DNA from: Puniceicoccales bacterium
GTDB taxonomy: Bacteria > Verrucomicrobiota > Verrucomicrobiia > Opitutales > JAIRKQ01
Assembly (NCBI GenBank): GCA_031279395.1
Contig: JAITIO010000026.1
Location: 1 to 6,015 of the forward strand
DNA length: 6,015 nt
Direction of reading: 5' to 3'
The notes beneath the pieces are model-generated. The model saw only the letters and a program-made list of their open reading frames with translations, was not told the DNA's origin and did not search any database. A program made the position numbers and the translations under genes. Shown in pieces: positions 5,865-6,015 of the stretch. How positions within the stretch are numbered: the first letter of the stretch is position 1; every line of letters starts with the position of its first letter.

Positions 5865-6015
5865 ATGAAATACGCAAATCTTCTTATCGGTATGGCACTT
5901 GTTATTGCCTCTTGCAGCAGACAACCGGCCGGTTCAATTGATCAAAAAGTGGATAAATTGTTATCCCAAATGACATTGGATGAAAAGATGGGGCAGTTAA
6001 ATCAAGTTGCCGGTT
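5865..6015 (+). CDS. GH3 family glycoside hydrolase (beta-glucosidase type), N-terminal fragment
   Basis: Fifty codons are present before the window ends. ATG 5865 is followed by a short signal peptide ending in VIASC, with Cys17 as probable lipidation site (codon 5913-5915). The next residues, SRQPAGSID, lack the acidic patch seen in the surface lipoproteins of this locus, so the enzyme probably faces the periplasm. Residues 29-45 read VDKLLSQMTLDEKMGQL, the characteristic opening of bacterial GH3 beta-glucosidases of the BglX type (LL..MTL.EK.GQ). Family members remove terminal glucose or other sugars from oligosaccharide ends. After a surface beta-1,3-glucanase and SusCD import, release of glucose from beta-1,3-gluco-oligosaccharides is the obvious role, but other GH3 specificities (such as beta-xylosidase) cannot be excluded because the active-site region is outside the window. 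The start lies 3 bp after the GH128 stop codon. Confidence 0.87.
   Translation, partial: MKYANLLIGMALVIASCSRQPAGSIDQKVDKLLSQMTLDEKMGQLNQVAG

Noticed and set aside
5535..5924. Open frame of 129 codons on the minus strand over the end of GH128
   Set aside because: It lies fully antisense to the CBM6 coding region and the GH3 start, has no recognisable motif, and the + strand genes there are well supported.

Overview
This 6 kb window looks like the middle of a polysaccharide utilization locus (PUL) from a member of the Bacteroidota, probably Bacteroidales. Five genes all lie on the + strand. In order they are the C-terminal half of a SusC-type TonB-dependent transporter, a complete SusD-like lipoprotein, a lipoprotein that looks like a surface glycan-binding protein, a lipoprotein glycoside hydrolase of family GH128 with a C-terminal CBM6-type module, and the first 50 codons of a GH3 enzyme. 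The phylum call rests on the SusC/SusD pair, the AT-rich intergenic stretches without clear Shine-Dalgarno sequences, and the run of lipoproteins. Genus cannot be fixed from this sequence.

Layout: susC ends at 1706. susD begins 42 bp later (1749-3425). The binding-protein gene follows after 45 bp (3471-4376). There is then a 158-159 bp gap, the only sizeable one. GH128-CBM6 occupies 4536-5861 and GH3 starts after only 3 bp (5865, running off the end). The susC and susD genes look more GC-rich than the binding-protein and GH128 genes.

Working model (inference from families): the substrate is a beta-1,3-glucan such as laminarin, callose, curdlan or a fungal or yeast glucan. The GH128 lipoprotein cuts it at the cell surface and holds it through its CBM6. 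The binding protein and SusD collect the oligosaccharides, SusC imports them with TonB energy, and the GH3 lipoprotein trims them to glucose in the periplasm. The mature N-termini fit this: the binding protein (Cys-GGKDD) and, more weakly, GH128 (Cys-GHKSEPE) have acidic residues of the surface-export type, whereas GH3 (Cys-SRQPAGS) does not.

The least explained piece is the gap at 4377-4535. It holds degenerate ~10 bp CTCTGTGTTT-like repeats on both strands, which can fold into a long imperfect stem, and a possible Bacteroidota promoter (TAACTTTG) just before them. This may let the two enzyme genes be expressed separately from the transport genes. I see no RNA gene, CRISPR array, insertion sequence or integrase, and no clearly new system. 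The main novelties are the GH128-CBM6 enzyme as the endo-acting member of the locus, the unassigned binding protein, and the repeat-bearing gap.
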